Below, piece by piece: positions 1 to 8,730 of a DNA stretch of 64,000 nucleotides. Below the pieces are notes generated by a model. The model had not been told where the DNA came from. It did not search any database and saw nothing but the letters and a program-made list of their open reading frames with translations. Each line of letters opens with the position of its first letter. Within the stretch, counting starts at the first letter, position 1. The stretch spans positions 62,001 to 126,000 of the forward strand of contig NZ_JABSNL010000012.1 in NCBI RefSeq assembly GCF_013294025.1, read 5' to 3'. The DNA comes from Flavobacterium aeripolare (GTDB taxonomy: Bacteria > Bacteroidota > Bacteroidia > Flavobacteriales > Flavobacteriaceae). The position numbers and the translations under genes are program-made.

Positions 1-2
1 GT

Positions 3-428
3 GGTGGTGTAGGGATTGCCGCCGCTTGTGACTATGCATTTGCCACTACAAAAGCGGCTGTAAAACTCTCTGAGCTTGCCATTGGGATTGGTCCCTTTGT
101 GATTGAGCCTGCCGTGAGTCGCAAGATAGGCAAGACCGCCATGACCCAAATGACCCTTGCTGCACATGAATGGAAAACGCCAGAGTGGGCTTTAGAAAAA
201 GGATTGTTTGCTAAAGTACTAGACGATCAAACCGAATTAGATATTGATTTGGCTCACTTTACCACTAAACTCGCATCTTACAATCCAGAGGCTTTAAGCC
301 AAATGAAAAAGATTATCTGGGAAGGAACAAGTGATTGGGATACACTTTTACTAGATAGAGCTGCTATTTCAGGCGAGTTAGTGCTTTCTGAATTTACAAA
401 AAACGCACTAAACCAGTTCAAGAAGTAA
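3..428 (+). CDS. Enoyl-CoA hydratase/isomerase family protein (C-terminal part)
   Basis: The 5' end lies outside the window; the open frame runs from base 3 to TAA at 426-428. The first visible residues (GGVGIAAACDYAFA) match the conserved stretch of the crotonase fold that follows the oxyanion-hole glycines. They are followed by an LSELAIG-type segment and a helical C-terminal region of about 100 residues. Crotonase-fold enzymes hydrate or isomerise acyl-CoA thioesters in fatty-acid or amino-acid breakdown; in Bacteroidota such a gene is often called methylglutaconyl-CoA hydratase in leucine degradation. The exact substrate cannot be judged from the fragment. It ends 11 bp before a structured intergenic repeat. 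Confidence 0.8.
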   Translation, partial: GGVGIAAACDYAFATTKAAVKLSELAIGIGPFVIEPAVSRKIGKTAMTQMTLAAHEWKTPEWALEKGLFAKVLDDQTELDIDLAHFTTKLASYNPEALSQMKKIIWEGTSDWDTLLLDRAAISGELVLSEFTKNALNQFKK

Positions 429-439
429 CCCTTTTTTTA

Positions 440-521
440 GGAGCTATTTCCTGCTATCCGTTGCAATCTTTTCCTTTTTTAAAGAAAAAAAAGGAAAAGG
501 ATTTCTACTACTATCAGGGCT
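440..521 (+). repeat. Structured intergenic repeat, family C, copy 1
   Basis: Begins GGAGCTATTTCC, continues with GCTATCC, then a long hairpin (CTTTTCC-T-run / A-run-GGAAAAG), then GGATTT and CTATCAGGGCT. The same flanks recur at 13127-13206 and, inverted, at 44744-44820, with different central hairpins. From memory, similar intergenic repeats are common in Flavobacterium genomes. It directly follows the hydratase stop codon and could also act as its 3' end. No gene is seen in 429-607. Confidence 0.6.
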
Positions 522-607
522 AAAACTCCCTGCACTAAAGGAAAGACAAGATTTCCAATTCATATCTCAGAGCAATTGACTAAATTTACACTCAAAATTA
601 TATCCAG

Positions 608-1060
608 ATGAGCAATATCAGAATTACAAAACAATTTAACTTCGAAACCGGTCACGCCCTTTATGGATACGACGGAAAATGTAAAAATGTTCACGGACAC
701 AGCTACAAATTATCAGTAACCGTTATTGGGACACCTATTACAAATAGAAACGATGTAAAATTCGGAATGGTAATCGATTTCTCGGACTTAAAGAAAATTG
801 TAAAAGAAGAAATTGTAGACCAATTTGATCACGCCACTGTTTTTAATGAAACAACGCCTCACGTAGAGCTAGCCGAAGAACTTAAAAAACGCGGACACCA
901 TGTGATTTTAGTTGATTACCAACCTACAAGTGAAAACATGGTAATTGATTTTGCCGAGAGAATTAAAGCCAGACTACCACAAGGAATCAAACTTTTTGCC
1001 TTGAAATTGCAAGAAACAGAATCGTCATTTGCTGAATGGTACGCTAGCGATAATCTATAA
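608..1060 (+). CDS. queD: 6-carboxy-5,6,7,8-tetrahydropterin synthase (QueD/PTPS family)
   Basis: This 150-residue protein has the family size and motifs of 6-pyruvoyl/6-carboxy-tetrahydropterin synthases. Zinc ligands are His16 (ETGHAL), His29 and His31 (VHGHSY), the nearby catalytic-type Cys is Cys25, and the C-terminal ETESSFAEWY supplies the substrate-binding Glu. QueD converts dihydroneopterin triphosphate to carboxytetrahydropterin, an early step of queuosine/7-deazaguanine synthesis in the cytoplasm. The start ATG has no Shine-Dalgarno sequence, as is usual here. lpxH follows after 22 bp on the same strand, so the two are probably co-transcribed although their pathways are unrelated. 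Confidence 0.88.
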   Translation: MSNIRITKQFNFETGHALYGYDGKCKNVHGHSYKLSVTVIGTPITNRNDVKFGMVIDFSDLKKIVKEEIVDQFDHATVFNETTPHVELAEELKKRGHHVILVDYQPTSENMVIDFAERIKARLPQGIKLFALKLQETESSFAEWYASDNL

Positions 1061-1082
1061 TCCCAATTGACACTCTAGTTTC

Positions 1083-1841
1083 ATGAAACTACCTAATAAT
1101 AAAAAAGTATACTTCGCTTCTGATCAACATTTTGGAGCGCCTACGCCTGAATTAAGTGCTCCTAGAGAGAAGAAATTTGTGGCTTGGCTTGATGAGGTGA
1201 AACGAGACGCCGAAGCCATTTTTATAGTAGGCGATTTATTTGACTTTTGGTTTGAATACAAAACTGTGGTACCTAAAGGTTTTGTACGTGTGCTAGGCAA
1301 ACTAGCCGAAATTCGCGATAGCGGCATCCCAATTTACTTCTTTGTAGGAAACCACGATTTGTGGATGGACGGTTATTTCGAAAAAGAATTAAATATTCCT
1401 GTGTATCATGATAATCAGGAATACACTTTTGGAGATAAAACTTTTCTCGTAGGCCACGGCGACGGAAAAGGTCCTGGGGACATGGGCTATAAACGCATGA
1501 AAAAAGTATTTACAAATCCGTTTTCTAAATGGCTTTTTCGCTGGTTGCATCCTGATATTGGAGTTGGATTAGCGCAATATCTTTCAGTGAAAAACAAATT
1601 AATTTCTGGTGACGATGATGTTACTTATTTAGGAGAAGAAAACGAATGGTTAATAATCTACGCCAAGAAAAAACTCGAAACCAAACACTACAATTACCTT
1701 GTTTTTGGACACCGCCATTTGCCTATGAAAGTAACCGTAGGCGAAAATGCCGAATATGTGAATCTAGGCGATTGGATTACTTATTTTACTTATGGCGTTT
1801 TTGATGGCGATACTTTCGAAATAAAAAAATACGAAAACTAG
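1083..1841 (+). CDS. lpxH: UDP-2,3-diacylglucosamine diphosphatase (LpxH type)
   Basis: A 252-residue calcineurin-like metallophosphoesterase. The metal-binding motifs appear in order: SDQHFG (Asp14, His16), GDLFDFW (Asp51), GNHD near residue 93, GHGDG near 129 and GHRH in the last quarter. The motif layout, including DLFDFWFEY, is that of LpxH, the peripheral membrane enzyme that cleaves UDP-2,3-diacylglucosamine to lipid X in lipid A synthesis. Its TAG stop overlaps the TAG stop of the opposite-strand gene within a shared CTAG palindrome, leaving no room for a terminator between them. LpxH-like proteins of unclear function also exist, so the name is likely rather than certain. Confidence 0.82.
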   Translation: MKLPNNKKVYFASDQHFGAPTPELSAPREKKFVAWLDEVKRDAEAIFIVGDLFDFWFEYKTVVPKGFVRVLGKLAEIRDSGIPIYFFVGNHDLWMDGYFEKELNIPVYHDNQEYTFGDKTFLVGHGDGKGPGDMGYKRMKKVFTNPFSKWLFRWLHPDIGVGLAQYLSVKNKLISGDDDVTYLGEENEWLIIYAKKKLETKHYNYLVFGHRHLPMKVTVGENAEYVNLGDWITYFTYGVFDGDTFEIKKYEN

Positions 1842-2194
1842 TTCATCCCTTCACCAAACAAATATTCATCCAAATCTATTTTGAACAACGTACCTTCGAC
1901 AAGATCTTTAATAGATTTTAATTCCTTCATAGATACAGCTAAGTCAATTTGAGCACAAGGGGTTTTCAATAGAAATTTATGGCAATCATTTTTTAACTCA
2001 CATTCCTCGCAACATTTATTAATAGCGTAGCTTTCGTCAATGCAGCATCGAAAAAGTTTCAATTCTTGTCGGCTAAAATAAAAGCCTGTTTCTCTAAAAA
2101 TCAATTGCACTTTATCACTTAATATTTCGTTCTCTTTTCTCCAGAAAAAAGAAGTTCCTGCATCGTTGTAATATATCTGTTTCATTTCGTTCAT
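1838..2194 (-). CDS. Cys-rich conserved hypothetical protein
   Basis: This 118-residue cytoplasmic protein has no signal peptide or membrane segment. It is rich in cysteine in the middle (RCCIDES, KCCEECELKNDC, TPCAQ), a spacing that could bind a metal, although no standard zinc-finger pattern fits well. The C-terminal 35 residues are acidic. I do not recognise a function; it resembles small uncharacterised Bacteroidota-only families. Either ATG (2194 or 2185) could start it. I took the first, because a TATATTTG -7 element sits 18-25 bp upstream. It is convergent with lpxH. Confidence 0.7.
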   Translation of the reverse strand: MNEMKQIYYNDAGTSFFWRKENEILSDKVQLIFRETGFYFSRQELKLFRCCIDESYAINKCCEECELKNDCHKFLLKTPCAQIDLAVSMKELKSIKDLVEGTLFKIDLDEYLFGEGMN

Positions 2195-2211
2195 GATCGT
2201 CTCGTTTAAAA

Positions 2212-2219
2212 CAAATATA
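2212..2219 (-). promoter_or_regulatory. -7 promoter element (TATATTTG)
   Basis: On the minus strand TATATTTG fits the Bacteroidota -7 consensus TAnnTTTG exactly and ends 18 bp before the ATG of the Cys-rich gene. No clear TTG -33 element is seen at the usual distance. Confidence 0.4.
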
Positions 2220-2264
2220 ATAATTATTTAGATTTGTTCTAAATAAAACTAACTAAAAAAAGCA

Positions 2265-2310
2265 TAAAAAAGTCGGTAAGCAATTTTATAATGCACTACC
2301 GACGTTTTTT
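2265..2310 (-). terminator. Intrinsic terminator of the MFS gene
   Basis: GTCGGTA (2272-2278) pairs with TACCGAC (2297-2303). Read on the minus strand, the stem is followed by a T run. It lies directly downstream of the MFS stop; T residues on the other side suggest it could work both ways. Confidence 0.65.
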
Positions 2311-2328
2311 TATTTCGAATAAAGACTT

Positions 2329-3612
2329 TTACACTTCGTTTTCGTGCTCTTCTAAATCTTTAGTAAGATCAAGCTTTCTAAAAGTAGGAGAGACAATTCC
2401 AGTAGTCAAGACTACAAATAACGTCATGCTTCCTCCAAATACTACTGCGGTAACCGTTCCCATTAATTTGGCTGTCAATCCGCTTTCAAAAGCACCTAGT
2501 TCGTTTGACGACCCCACAAACATAGAGTTCACTGAAGAGACGCGTCCGCGCATGTGATCTGGTGTTTTTAGTTGTAAAATAGTCTGTCTAATAACAACTG
2601 AAATTCCGTCAAAAACACCGCTAAAAAATAGGGCTAGTAACGATACCCAAAATAAGGTAGACAAACCAAATACGATAATACAAACACCAAAAGCAAAGAT
2701 CGCTGATAGCAACTTTATTCCCGCATTTTTACTTAACGGTACATACGCTGTGATTAGCATGGTGATAAAAGCACCTACAGCAGGGGCGGCTCTCAAGAAA
2801 CCAAAACCTTCGGGACCTACTTTTAAAATATCTTGTGCAAAAATGGGTAGTAAAGCAACAGCTCCTCCAAACAGGACTGCGACCATATCTAGCGTAATAG
2901 CTCCCAATACAGTTTTGTTATTGAAGACAAATTTAATCCCCTCAGACAAACTCTGCATTACAGGTTCGCCAATTTTAGGATTTAAAATAGGTTTCTTTTC
3001 TATTTGAGACAAGGTGATTAAAGCAAATAGCGAACACCCAAAAACCAAACACATAGACCAATGCACTCCAATCCAGTTGATAGAAAATCCAGCAACTGCT
3101 GGTCCTACAACAGAGGCAATTTGCCATACGGAACTACTCCAAGTAGCGGCGTTAGGATAGACCTTTTTAGGGACTAATAAGGACAGTAGCGAAAAGATAG
3201 TAGGTCCTAGAAAAGCACGAACCAATCCTCCTAAAAAGACTAGAAAGTAAATAGCATATAGAGTACTTTGTGTGTCATAACCACCAATTACTGCTGGCCA
3301 GGTTAATAAAAATAAACCAAAGCTAATGACCGAGAAAGCCAAGATACATTTAACTAGCAAACTCTTTTTCTCTTTTTGATCGACAATATGACCGGCAAAC
3401 AATGCCATGGATACAGCTGGGATAACCTCCATCAAACCGATGATTCCTAATGATAAAGGATCCTTAGTGATGCTGTAGACTTCCCATTCGATCACAATAA
3501 ATTGCATAGACCAGGCAAAGACCATGGCAAAACGCAACAATAAAAATATATTAAATTCCTTGTAACGCAAGGCTGCGTAAGGGTCTTTCTTTTTTACTTG
3601 ATCAGCACTCAT
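2329..3612 (-). CDS. Major facilitator superfamily transporter
   Basis: A 427-residue integral membrane protein with about 12 hydrophobic segments. The MFS loop 2-3 signature is in the first third (AGHIVDQKEKK, a variant of GxxxDRxxRR), and there is a long central loop around IGEPVMQSLSEGIKF. The family layout resembles the MFS_3/enterobactin-exporter (EntS) group, which exports small molecules by proton antiport; the substrate cannot be told. The first 11 bp overlap the end of recJ, so the two genes are translationally linked and share the leftward operon. It ends in a good terminator. Confidence 0.8.
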   Translation of the reverse strand: MSADQVKKKDPYAALRYKEFNIFLLLRFAMVFAWSMQFIVIEWEVYSITKDPLSLGIIGLMEVIPAVSMALFAGHIVDQKEKKSLLVKCILAFSVISFGLFLLTWPAVIGGYDTQSTLYAIYFLVFLGGLVRAFLGPTIFSLLSLLVPKKVYPNAATWSSSVWQIASVVGPAVAGFSINWIGVHWSMCLVFGCSLFALITLSQIEKKPILNPKIGEPVMQSLSEGIKFVFNNKTVLGAITLDMVAVLFGGAVALLPIFAQDILKVGPEGFGFLRAAPAVGAFITMLITAYVPLSKNAGIKLLSAIFAFGVCIIVFGLSTLFWVSLLALFFSGVFDGISVVIRQTILQLKTPDHMRGRVSSVNSMFVGSSNELGAFESGLTAKLMGTVTAVVFGGSMTLFVVLTTGIVSPTFRKLDLTKDLEEHENEV

Positions 3613-5299
3613 TTCGTAAACTTTTTAATCGTAATTGTGTAGTAATTGTGCCATTCCACTCATTCTCATCAATGCAATATGCGATTTCAAATGGTTGCTG
3701 GTTTTTTGTAAGTGCTATTTTATTTCCCAAACCAAAACCTATTGCAGCGAGTCCTTCTGAATTATTTTGTTTTACAAATAACCGCAGGTGTTCGTCGTCT
3801 TTACCCATCGTTTTACCATAACCGGTGTCGATTACATTTTTTGTTAAAAAGGTAGGCGTCATGTTCAGTGGTCCAAAGGGTTCGAACTGTTTTAAGATTC
3901 TAAAAAACTTAGGGGTAATATCATTGAAATCTATTTCAGCGTCAATGTCAATTTCTTGCGTTTGCATTTCGGGTTGGATAGTTTCTTTTACTTGCTTTTC
4001 GAATGCCGCCTTAAAAGCAGGATAATTTTCAGGTAAAATAGTCATTCCTGCGGCGTACATGTGGCCACCAAATTGCTCCAAATGCTCTGAACAAGCTTCA
4101 AGTGCGTTATACACATCAAATCCTTTTACAGATCTAGCCGAAGCTGCGTATTTGTCACCGCTTTTAGTAAAAACCAGGGTAGGACGGTAGTAGGTTTCGA
4201 TTAATCGAGACGCTACAATACCGATCACTCCTTTATGCCAATCTTCTTGAAATACCACTGATGTGAATTTTTCTGTTTCTTGGTTCGCAATAATTTGTTC
4301 GAGCGCTTCTTTAGTAATTTGCTTGTCTAGATCTTTTCGATCAGAGTTGTATTGCTCAATTTCTGAAGCAAATTGCTGGGCTTGCTCAAAATCAAATTCG
4401 GTTAGCAATTCTACAGCATGATTGCCGTGCTTTATTCTTCCTGCCGCATTAATACGCGGGGCGATAATAAAAACAACATCGGTAATATCTAGGGTTTTCT
4501 TTTTTACTTGATGGACTAGTGCTTTAATTCCAGGTCTTGGATCCGCATTAATAACTTGCAGACCAAAGTAAGCGAGTACGCGGTTTTCTCCTGTCATAGG
4601 GACAATATCTGCGGCAATGGCGGTAGCTACTAAGTCAAGATAGGGAACTAAATCAGCGATCGTTTCACCTTTGCGACTTCCTAGTGCTTGTATGAGTTTA
4701 AATCCCACACCACAACCACAAAGTTCGTCATAAGGGTAATCACAATCAGCACGTTTAGGGTCTAAAACTGCTGCAGCGTTGGGAAGTTGGTCTCCCGGTC
4801 TGTGGTGATCGCAAATGATAAAGTCAATCTGTTTTTCTTTTGCGTAAGCGACATGATCAATAGATTTGATTCCGCAATCTAGCGCAATTATTAATGTGAA
4901 ACCGTTGTCTTCGGCAAAGTCAATCCCTTTGTATGATACGCCATATCCTTCAAGATAACGATCCGGAATGTACGTGGCTATATTAGGGTAATATGATTTT
5001 AGATAAGAAGAAACCAATGATACTGCAGTAGTTCCGTCAACATCATAATCACCAAAAACAAGAATACGTTCTTGATTAGCAATCGCTTTTTCGATTCTTT
5101 CCACGGCTTTGTCCATGTCTTTCATTAAAAAAGGATCGTGTAAGTGATCTAGTGAGGGTCTAAAAAAATCTTTGGCTTCTTGAAACGTCTCCACGCCACG
5201 TTGCACTAATAAGGTAGCTACAAAATCTTCTACATGTAAGGCTTCCGCCAAATGGGTAATTTTATCTTCAGAAGGTTTTGGCTTTATGGTCCACCTCAT
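3602..5299 (-). CDS. recJ: Single-stranded-DNA-specific exonuclease RecJ
   Basis: 565 residues, the normal length for RecJ. DHH phosphoesterase motifs are present: GDYDVDG (83-89), DCG (141-143) and DHHRPGD (164-170). These are followed by the DHHA1 domain with its SARS-type core (AASARSVKGFD) and GGH motif (FGGHMYAAG), and a C-terminal OB-like domain. RecJ degrades single-stranded DNA 5' to 3' in recombination and mismatch or base-excision repair. It is transcribed with the MFS gene, which it overlaps by 11 bp. The start MRWTIKPKP is the usual N-terminus for this family. Confidence 0.93.
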   Translation of the reverse strand: MRWTIKPKPSEDKITHLAEALHVEDFVATLLVQRGVETFQEAKDFFRPSLDHLHDPFLMKDMDKAVERIEKAIANQERILVFGDYDVDGTTAVSLVSSYLKSYYPNIATYIPDRYLEGYGVSYKGIDFAEDNGFTLIIALDCGIKSIDHVAYAKEKQIDFIICDHHRPGDQLPNAAAVLDPKRADCDYPYDELCGCGVGFKLIQALGSRKGETIADLVPYLDLVATAIAADIVPMTGENRVLAYFGLQVINADPRPGIKALVHQVKKKTLDITDVVFIIAPRINAAGRIKHGNHAVELLTEFDFEQAQQFASEIEQYNSDRKDLDKQITKEALEQIIANQETEKFTSVVFQEDWHKGVIGIVASRLIETYYRPTLVFTKSGDKYAASARSVKGFDVYNALEACSEHLEQFGGHMYAAGMTILPENYPAFKAAFEKQVKETIQPEMQTQEIDIDAEIDFNDITPKFFRILKQFEPFGPLNMTPTFLTKNVIDTGYGKTMGKDDEHLRLFVKQNNSEGLAAIGFGLGNKIALTKNQQPFEIAYCIDENEWNGTITTQLRLKSLRNEC

Positions 5300-5394
5300 A
5301 GTACTAGGGATTATGCTGTTTTAATAATTTATTGTTTAAAAAATATACCGCAAATTCCCAAAATAAATTAATTGCGAGTGTGCGGTAAAATGTC

Positions 5395-5739
5395 TTATTT
5401 CAATTGTAAAGCATCGCCTTCAAATGCGATTCCGTCCCAACCATGAACCATAAAATTACGGATGTTCTGGTGGTCTGTTCCTTCCGGGTTTTTCAAAACG
5501 TCTTCAGTATAGTACGTACCAAAACAACTTAAAGTTTCTTCTGGAGCAAGTTGTTGCGCTTTCGCGAAAGCAAAAATCTTGCAAGAACCGGAGTTTTCAC
5601 CAGCAGCATTTTGTTGGTTCCCATTTTTAAAAGCGGTAGGAGTAAAAATATAATTATCTTCAATTACAGCAATAGTGTCTGTAAATGCTAGTGTTGTTGG
5701 GTTTTCTTTTAAGGTAGAAAGGAATGTAGTTAATGTCAT
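5395..5739 (-). CDS. HopJ type III effector family protein
   Basis: 114 residues matching the HopJ family: an N-terminal F..TI..I...Y.F.PTAF.NG segment followed by ENSGSCKIFAFA and LSCFG.YY. Despite its name the family is widespread in free-living bacteria, and nothing nearby suggests a type III secretion system. The function is unknown; the protein is small, soluble and without a signal peptide. It starts 7 bp after the rsmI stop and is surely co-transcribed with it. Confidence 0.8.
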   Translation of the reverse strand: MTLTTFLSTLKENPTTLAFTDTIAVIEDNYIFTPTAFKNGNQQNAAGENSGSCKIFAFAKAQQLAPEETLSCFGTYYTEDVLKNPEGTDHQNIRNFMVHGWDGIAFEGDALQLK

Positions 5740-5746
5740 GATGTAT

Positions 5747-6469
5747 TTATTCTTTATTATCTTCTTTAGAAAATTTACTTTTCTTGGCTTCTTTTACAAA
5801 TGGTTTTCCGGCAACCACCACTACGATTTCGCCACGAGGAGCTGTTTTTTCGAAATGTGTTAAGACTTCGCGAGTAGTTCCTCTTACATTTTCCTCATGC
5901 AATTTAGAGAGCTCTCTTGAAACACATATTTGTCGGTCTTCGCCAAAGTAAGTGACAAATTCGACTAATGTTTTTACCAATTTATGTGGTGAAACATATA
6001 AAATCATGGTGCGAGATTCTTCCGCTAACTCTAGATAACGTGTTTGGCGTCCTTTTTTCTCAGGTAAGAAACCTTCAAATACAAATTTGTCATTAGGCAA
6101 ACCGCTATTTACTAATGCAGGTACAAATGCTGTAGCGCCAGGTAGACATTCTACAGTGATACCATTTTCGACACAAGCGCGAGTCAATAAAAAACCAGGA
6201 TCAGAGATGGCAGGTGTTCCCGCATCAGAGATCAAAGCGATGTTTTCTCCGGCTTGCAAACGAGCAATTAGATTCTCCACCGTTTTATGTTCGTTATGCA
6301 TGTGGTGGCTGTGCATGTGCGTGCCTATCTCAAAATGTTTCAACAGTTTTCCGCTGGTACGGGTGTCTTCTGCGAGAATCAAATCGACTTCTTTGAGGAT
6401 TCTAATCGCTCTAAAAGTCATGTCTTCGAGATTACCAATAGGCGTAGGAACAATATATAATTTTGACAT
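5747..6469 (-). CDS. rsmI: 16S rRNA (cytidine(1402)-2'-O)-methyltransferase
   Basis: 240 residues of the tetrapyrrole-methylase fold. It shows the RsmI hallmarks near the N-terminus: PTPIGNLEDMTFRAI, then AEDTRTS, LISDAGTPAISDPG and LPGATAFVPAL. RsmI methylates the 2'-O of C1402 in 16S rRNA with SAM, stabilising the P site. The C-terminal Lys-rich tail is shorter than in E. coli. It lies between the Glu-rich protein (54 bp upstream) and the HopJ gene (7 bp downstream). Confidence 0.92.
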   Translation of the reverse strand: MSKLYIVPTPIGNLEDMTFRAIRILKEVDLILAEDTRTSGKLLKHFEIGTHMHSHHMHNEHKTVENLIARLQAGENIALISDAGTPAISDPGFLLTRACVENGITVECLPGATAFVPALVNSGLPNDKFVFEGFLPEKKGRQTRYLELAEESRTMILYVSPHKLVKTLVEFVTYFGEDRQICVSRELSKLHEENVRGTTREVLTHFEKTAPRGEIVVVVAGKPFVKEAKKSKFSKEDNKE

Positions 6470-6523
6470 AATAGTATTTACAAGTAATTTAATAGGCTGC
6501 GGTGACCAAGGAACAATGCTGTA

Positions 6524-7852
6524 TTACAAGAATTTTTTCTCGATAATATCAATAAAACGCTCTGCATAATCGTCTTTACCTTTCCAGTCGTTGTAATCAG
6601 GTTTCACCATTTCTTCGATAAAGTTACGTGTTTCATAAAAGTTATCAAAGGTAATTAGTTGATTTAGAACACGGTTGTAATCTTCTTCGCTGTTTCCGAA
6701 TAAGTGTTTTACAAAAGCAATTCGATCATTTAAGTCAATATCGATTCCTTTTGAGAATTTATCATTCAATGACAAGTTCTTAGCAAGTGGTGTTGCCATT
6801 TCTTCTGACTTTTCGAAAATAGCTGGAGGAGTGTCTGCTAGTTCGTTTACAGCATGCTCTCTACTTATAGTTCTAGGAAGTTCTGGAATAACACTTTCAA
6901 CTTCAGTTTTTTCTTCGATAGGATCAAAAATAGGTTCAGGAGCTAATGGCGCAACATCTTCCACTTTTACAAATTGTGGTTCGCCATAGTTCAAGCCTAA
7001 TAAATCTTCAAATGAAATTTGCACTGCCTCAATACGAGCAGGTTCATCTATTACTGGAGGGTTACTAAAGTTAGGGGTAAAGGAAAAAGGAGTTGCTTCT
7101 TTTATTTCCTCTTTTACTGGTTCTTCAGTAGCTTCGATAGCTTCTTCTGTTTCAATTTCGTCTTCTACTTCTTTTATTTCTTCAAAGTCGTCTTGTTTGG
7201 TTTCGTCTTGTTTGGTTTCGTCTTCTTCAAGAATTTCATCTTCTTCAATATACTCGTCGCTCTCATTTTCGATTGCGTTACGCTCTTCATCTTCCTCTTC
7301 TGAAACCAGAATTTCCTCTGTAGGTGTTTCTGCAGCTAGTTCTTCTACATGTTCAGAAACTTCTTGCTCTTCTTTAATATCTGCTTCAAAACCAGGGTTT
7401 ACTTCTGCGTTATCAGTAGTGTTTTCCTCTTCGTCAGTTTCGTCGATTTCATCTTCGACAGGAGCTTCTTCAATTTCTCGTTCAGGAATAACTGCGGGTT
7501 CTTCTTCAATTTCAGTTTCTTCCTCTGGCGATTCAATCACTTCTGTTTCTTCAACGGTCTCAATTTCTGCTGGAGTCTCGTCTTGATGAAGGTTTGCCTC
7601 ATTCATTTCGATTGCTGTTTCCACAGGCAACTCTTCTTCTTTATCATAGAAACGCTCCATATCCTCAAGAACTGCAGCTTGCCCTATTGTAGGTTTCACA
7701 TCACCATAATGCGCGTCAATAAAACGTAAAACAGATAGTTTCTCGTATAATTTTTGACTCTCTAAATACAATTGATTGATATCAGATTTGTTTTTAAGTT
7801 GTAGAATTCTGTGAGCAATGCTAATTAAATCAGCTTCCAGTCTTTTTTTCAT
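6524..7852 (-). CDS. Glu-rich low-complexity protein of unknown function
   Basis: 442 residues in three parts. Residues 1-75 are a predicted helical N-domain (MKKRLEADLISIAHRILQL start). About 80-270 is an extremely acidic, Glu-rich, probably disordered linker with internal near-repeats (DETKQDETKQDDFEE). The last 100 residues are a conserved-looking folded end (NDRIAFVKHLF, DYNRVLNQLI, DWKGKDDYAERFI). No enzyme motif, signal peptide or membrane segment is visible. I do not recognise the family, although similar acidic proteins next to rsmI or tdk occur in flavobacteria. The acidic linker produces long serine-rich shadow frames on the other strand, which are not genes. Confidence 0.75.
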   Translation of the reverse strand: MKKRLEADLISIAHRILQLKNKSDINQLYLESQKLYEKLSVLRFIDAHYGDVKPTIGQAAVLEDMERFYDKEEELPVETAIEMNEANLHQDETPAEIETVEETEVIESPEEETEIEEEPAVIPEREIEEAPVEDEIDETDEEENTTDNAEVNPGFEADIKEEQEVSEHVEELAAETPTEEILVSEEEDEERNAIENESDEYIEEDEILEEDETKQDETKQDDFEEIKEVEDEIETEEAIEATEEPVKEEIKEATPFSFTPNFSNPPVIDEPARIEAVQISFEDLLGLNYGEPQFVKVEDVAPLAPEPIFDPIEEKTEVESVIPELPRTISREHAVNELADTPPAIFEKSEEMATPLAKNLSLNDKFSKGIDIDLNDRIAFVKHLFGNSEEDYNRVLNQLITFDNFYETRNFIEEMVKPDYNDWKGKDDYAERFIDIIEKKFL

Positions 7853-7996
7853 AACCTTTGTATTATTGAAATTATGGCGTGTTTTGTTTTTTTGAATATG
7901 TAGCTTAAATTCTTACTTTTGATTCACAAGATGTTAGACAGCCTATTTAATTTTTTAAATAAGTTGCCGTGAATCCCTGAATTGATAAAATTTTTC

Positions 7997-8004
7997 TACT
8001 TTTG
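7997..8004 (+). promoter_or_regulatory. -7 promoter element upstream of tdk
   Basis: TACTTTTG fits TAnnTTTG exactly and lies 89 bp before the tdk ATG. The nearest upstream TTG (7982-7984) is only 12 bp away, closer than the usual 17-23 bp, so the -33 part is unconvincing. Confidence 0.4.
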
Positions 8005-8093
8005 AGACAGTGTAAAAGTATAAAATCTTAAGCCGAATTATTACAATACAAAGTAATAAAATCTATTCATTTTTTAAGTTAGAAAAATATAAA

Positions 8094-8729
8094 ATGTTTC
8101 TCGAAAATACAGTAAATCATAAAGAGCAGTTTGGTTGGATCGAAGTCATCTGCGGTTCGATGTTTTCGGGTAAAACCGAAGAATTAATACGTCGTCTTAA
8201 AAGAGCGCAATTTGCTAAACAGAAGGTAGAGATTTTTAAACCTGAAGTAGATACACGTTACCATGACGAAATGGTAGTATCTCATGATGCTAACGAAATT
8301 AGATCAACTCCGGTTCCAGCCGCGGCTAATATTGCAATTCTAGCACAAGGGTGTGATGTAGTAGGAATTGATGAAGCACAATTTTTTGATGACGAAATCG
8401 TACGAGTTTGCAATGACCTTGCCAATCAAGGTATTCGTGTTATCGTAGCTGGTTTAGATATGGATTTTAAAGGAAACCCCTTCGGACCCATGCCTGCACT
8501 AATGGCTACAGCCGAATATGTTACTAAAGTGCACGCAGTATGCACGCGAACAGGAAATTTGGCGAACTACAGTTTTAGAAAAACCGATAACGATAAATTA
8601 GTGATGCTAGGTGAAACAGAAGAGTATGAGCCGCTAAGTAGAGCTGCTTATTATCATGCAATGCGTGAGGTCCTCTCCCCAGCCCTCTCCAAAGGAGAGG
8701 GAGACAATACGAAAAAGGATTCTATATAA
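8094..8729 (+). CDS. tdk: Thymidine kinase with repeat-derived C-terminal tail
   Basis: 211 residues of the type II (TK1-like) thymidine kinase family, which phosphorylates thymidine with ATP in nucleotide salvage. The P-loop is GSMFSGKT (21-28), the Walker B/acceptor motif is DEAQFFDD near 96-103, and the lasso region is near 150-180. The second cysteine of the usual zinc CxxC is absent (VCTRTGN). The normal domain ends around AAYYHAM. The last ~20 residues ([12 protein letters not shown]...) are encoded by a palindromic repeat (CCCTCTCCaaaGGAGAGGG, 8681-8700) that seems to have replaced the native stop codon. The divergent neighbour is the Glu-rich gene. Confidence 0.9.
   Translation: MFLENTVNHKEQFGWIEVICGSMFSGKTEELIRRLKRAQFAKQKVEIFKPEVDTRYHDEMVVSHDANEIRSTPVPAAANIAILAQGCDVVGIDEAQFFDDEIVRVCNDLANQGIRVIVAGLDMDFKGNPFGPMPALMATAEYVTKVHAVCTRTGNLANYSFRKTDNDKLVMLGETEEYEPLSRAAYYHAMREVLSPALSKGEGDNTKKDSI
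8669..8703 (+). repeat. REP-like palindrome fused into the tdk 3' end
   Basis: CCCTCTCC-aaa-GGAGAGGG is an 8-bp perfect palindrome preceded by CTCTCCCCAG. From memory this motif recurs in many Bacteroidota genomes. Here it lies inside the open frame of tdk and encodes its extra tail. Confidence 0.6.
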
Positions 8730-8730
8730 C

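Noticed and set aside
5395..5739. A type III secretion effector, as the HopJ family name suggests.
   Set aside because: No secretion genes are present and the family is widespread in non-pathogens; the gene is embedded in a housekeeping operon.
7019..7729. Long Ser- and Phe-rich open frames on the plus strand opposite the Glu-rich gene.
   Set aside because: They are shadows of Glu codons on the minus strand; low complexity, no start signals, no family.
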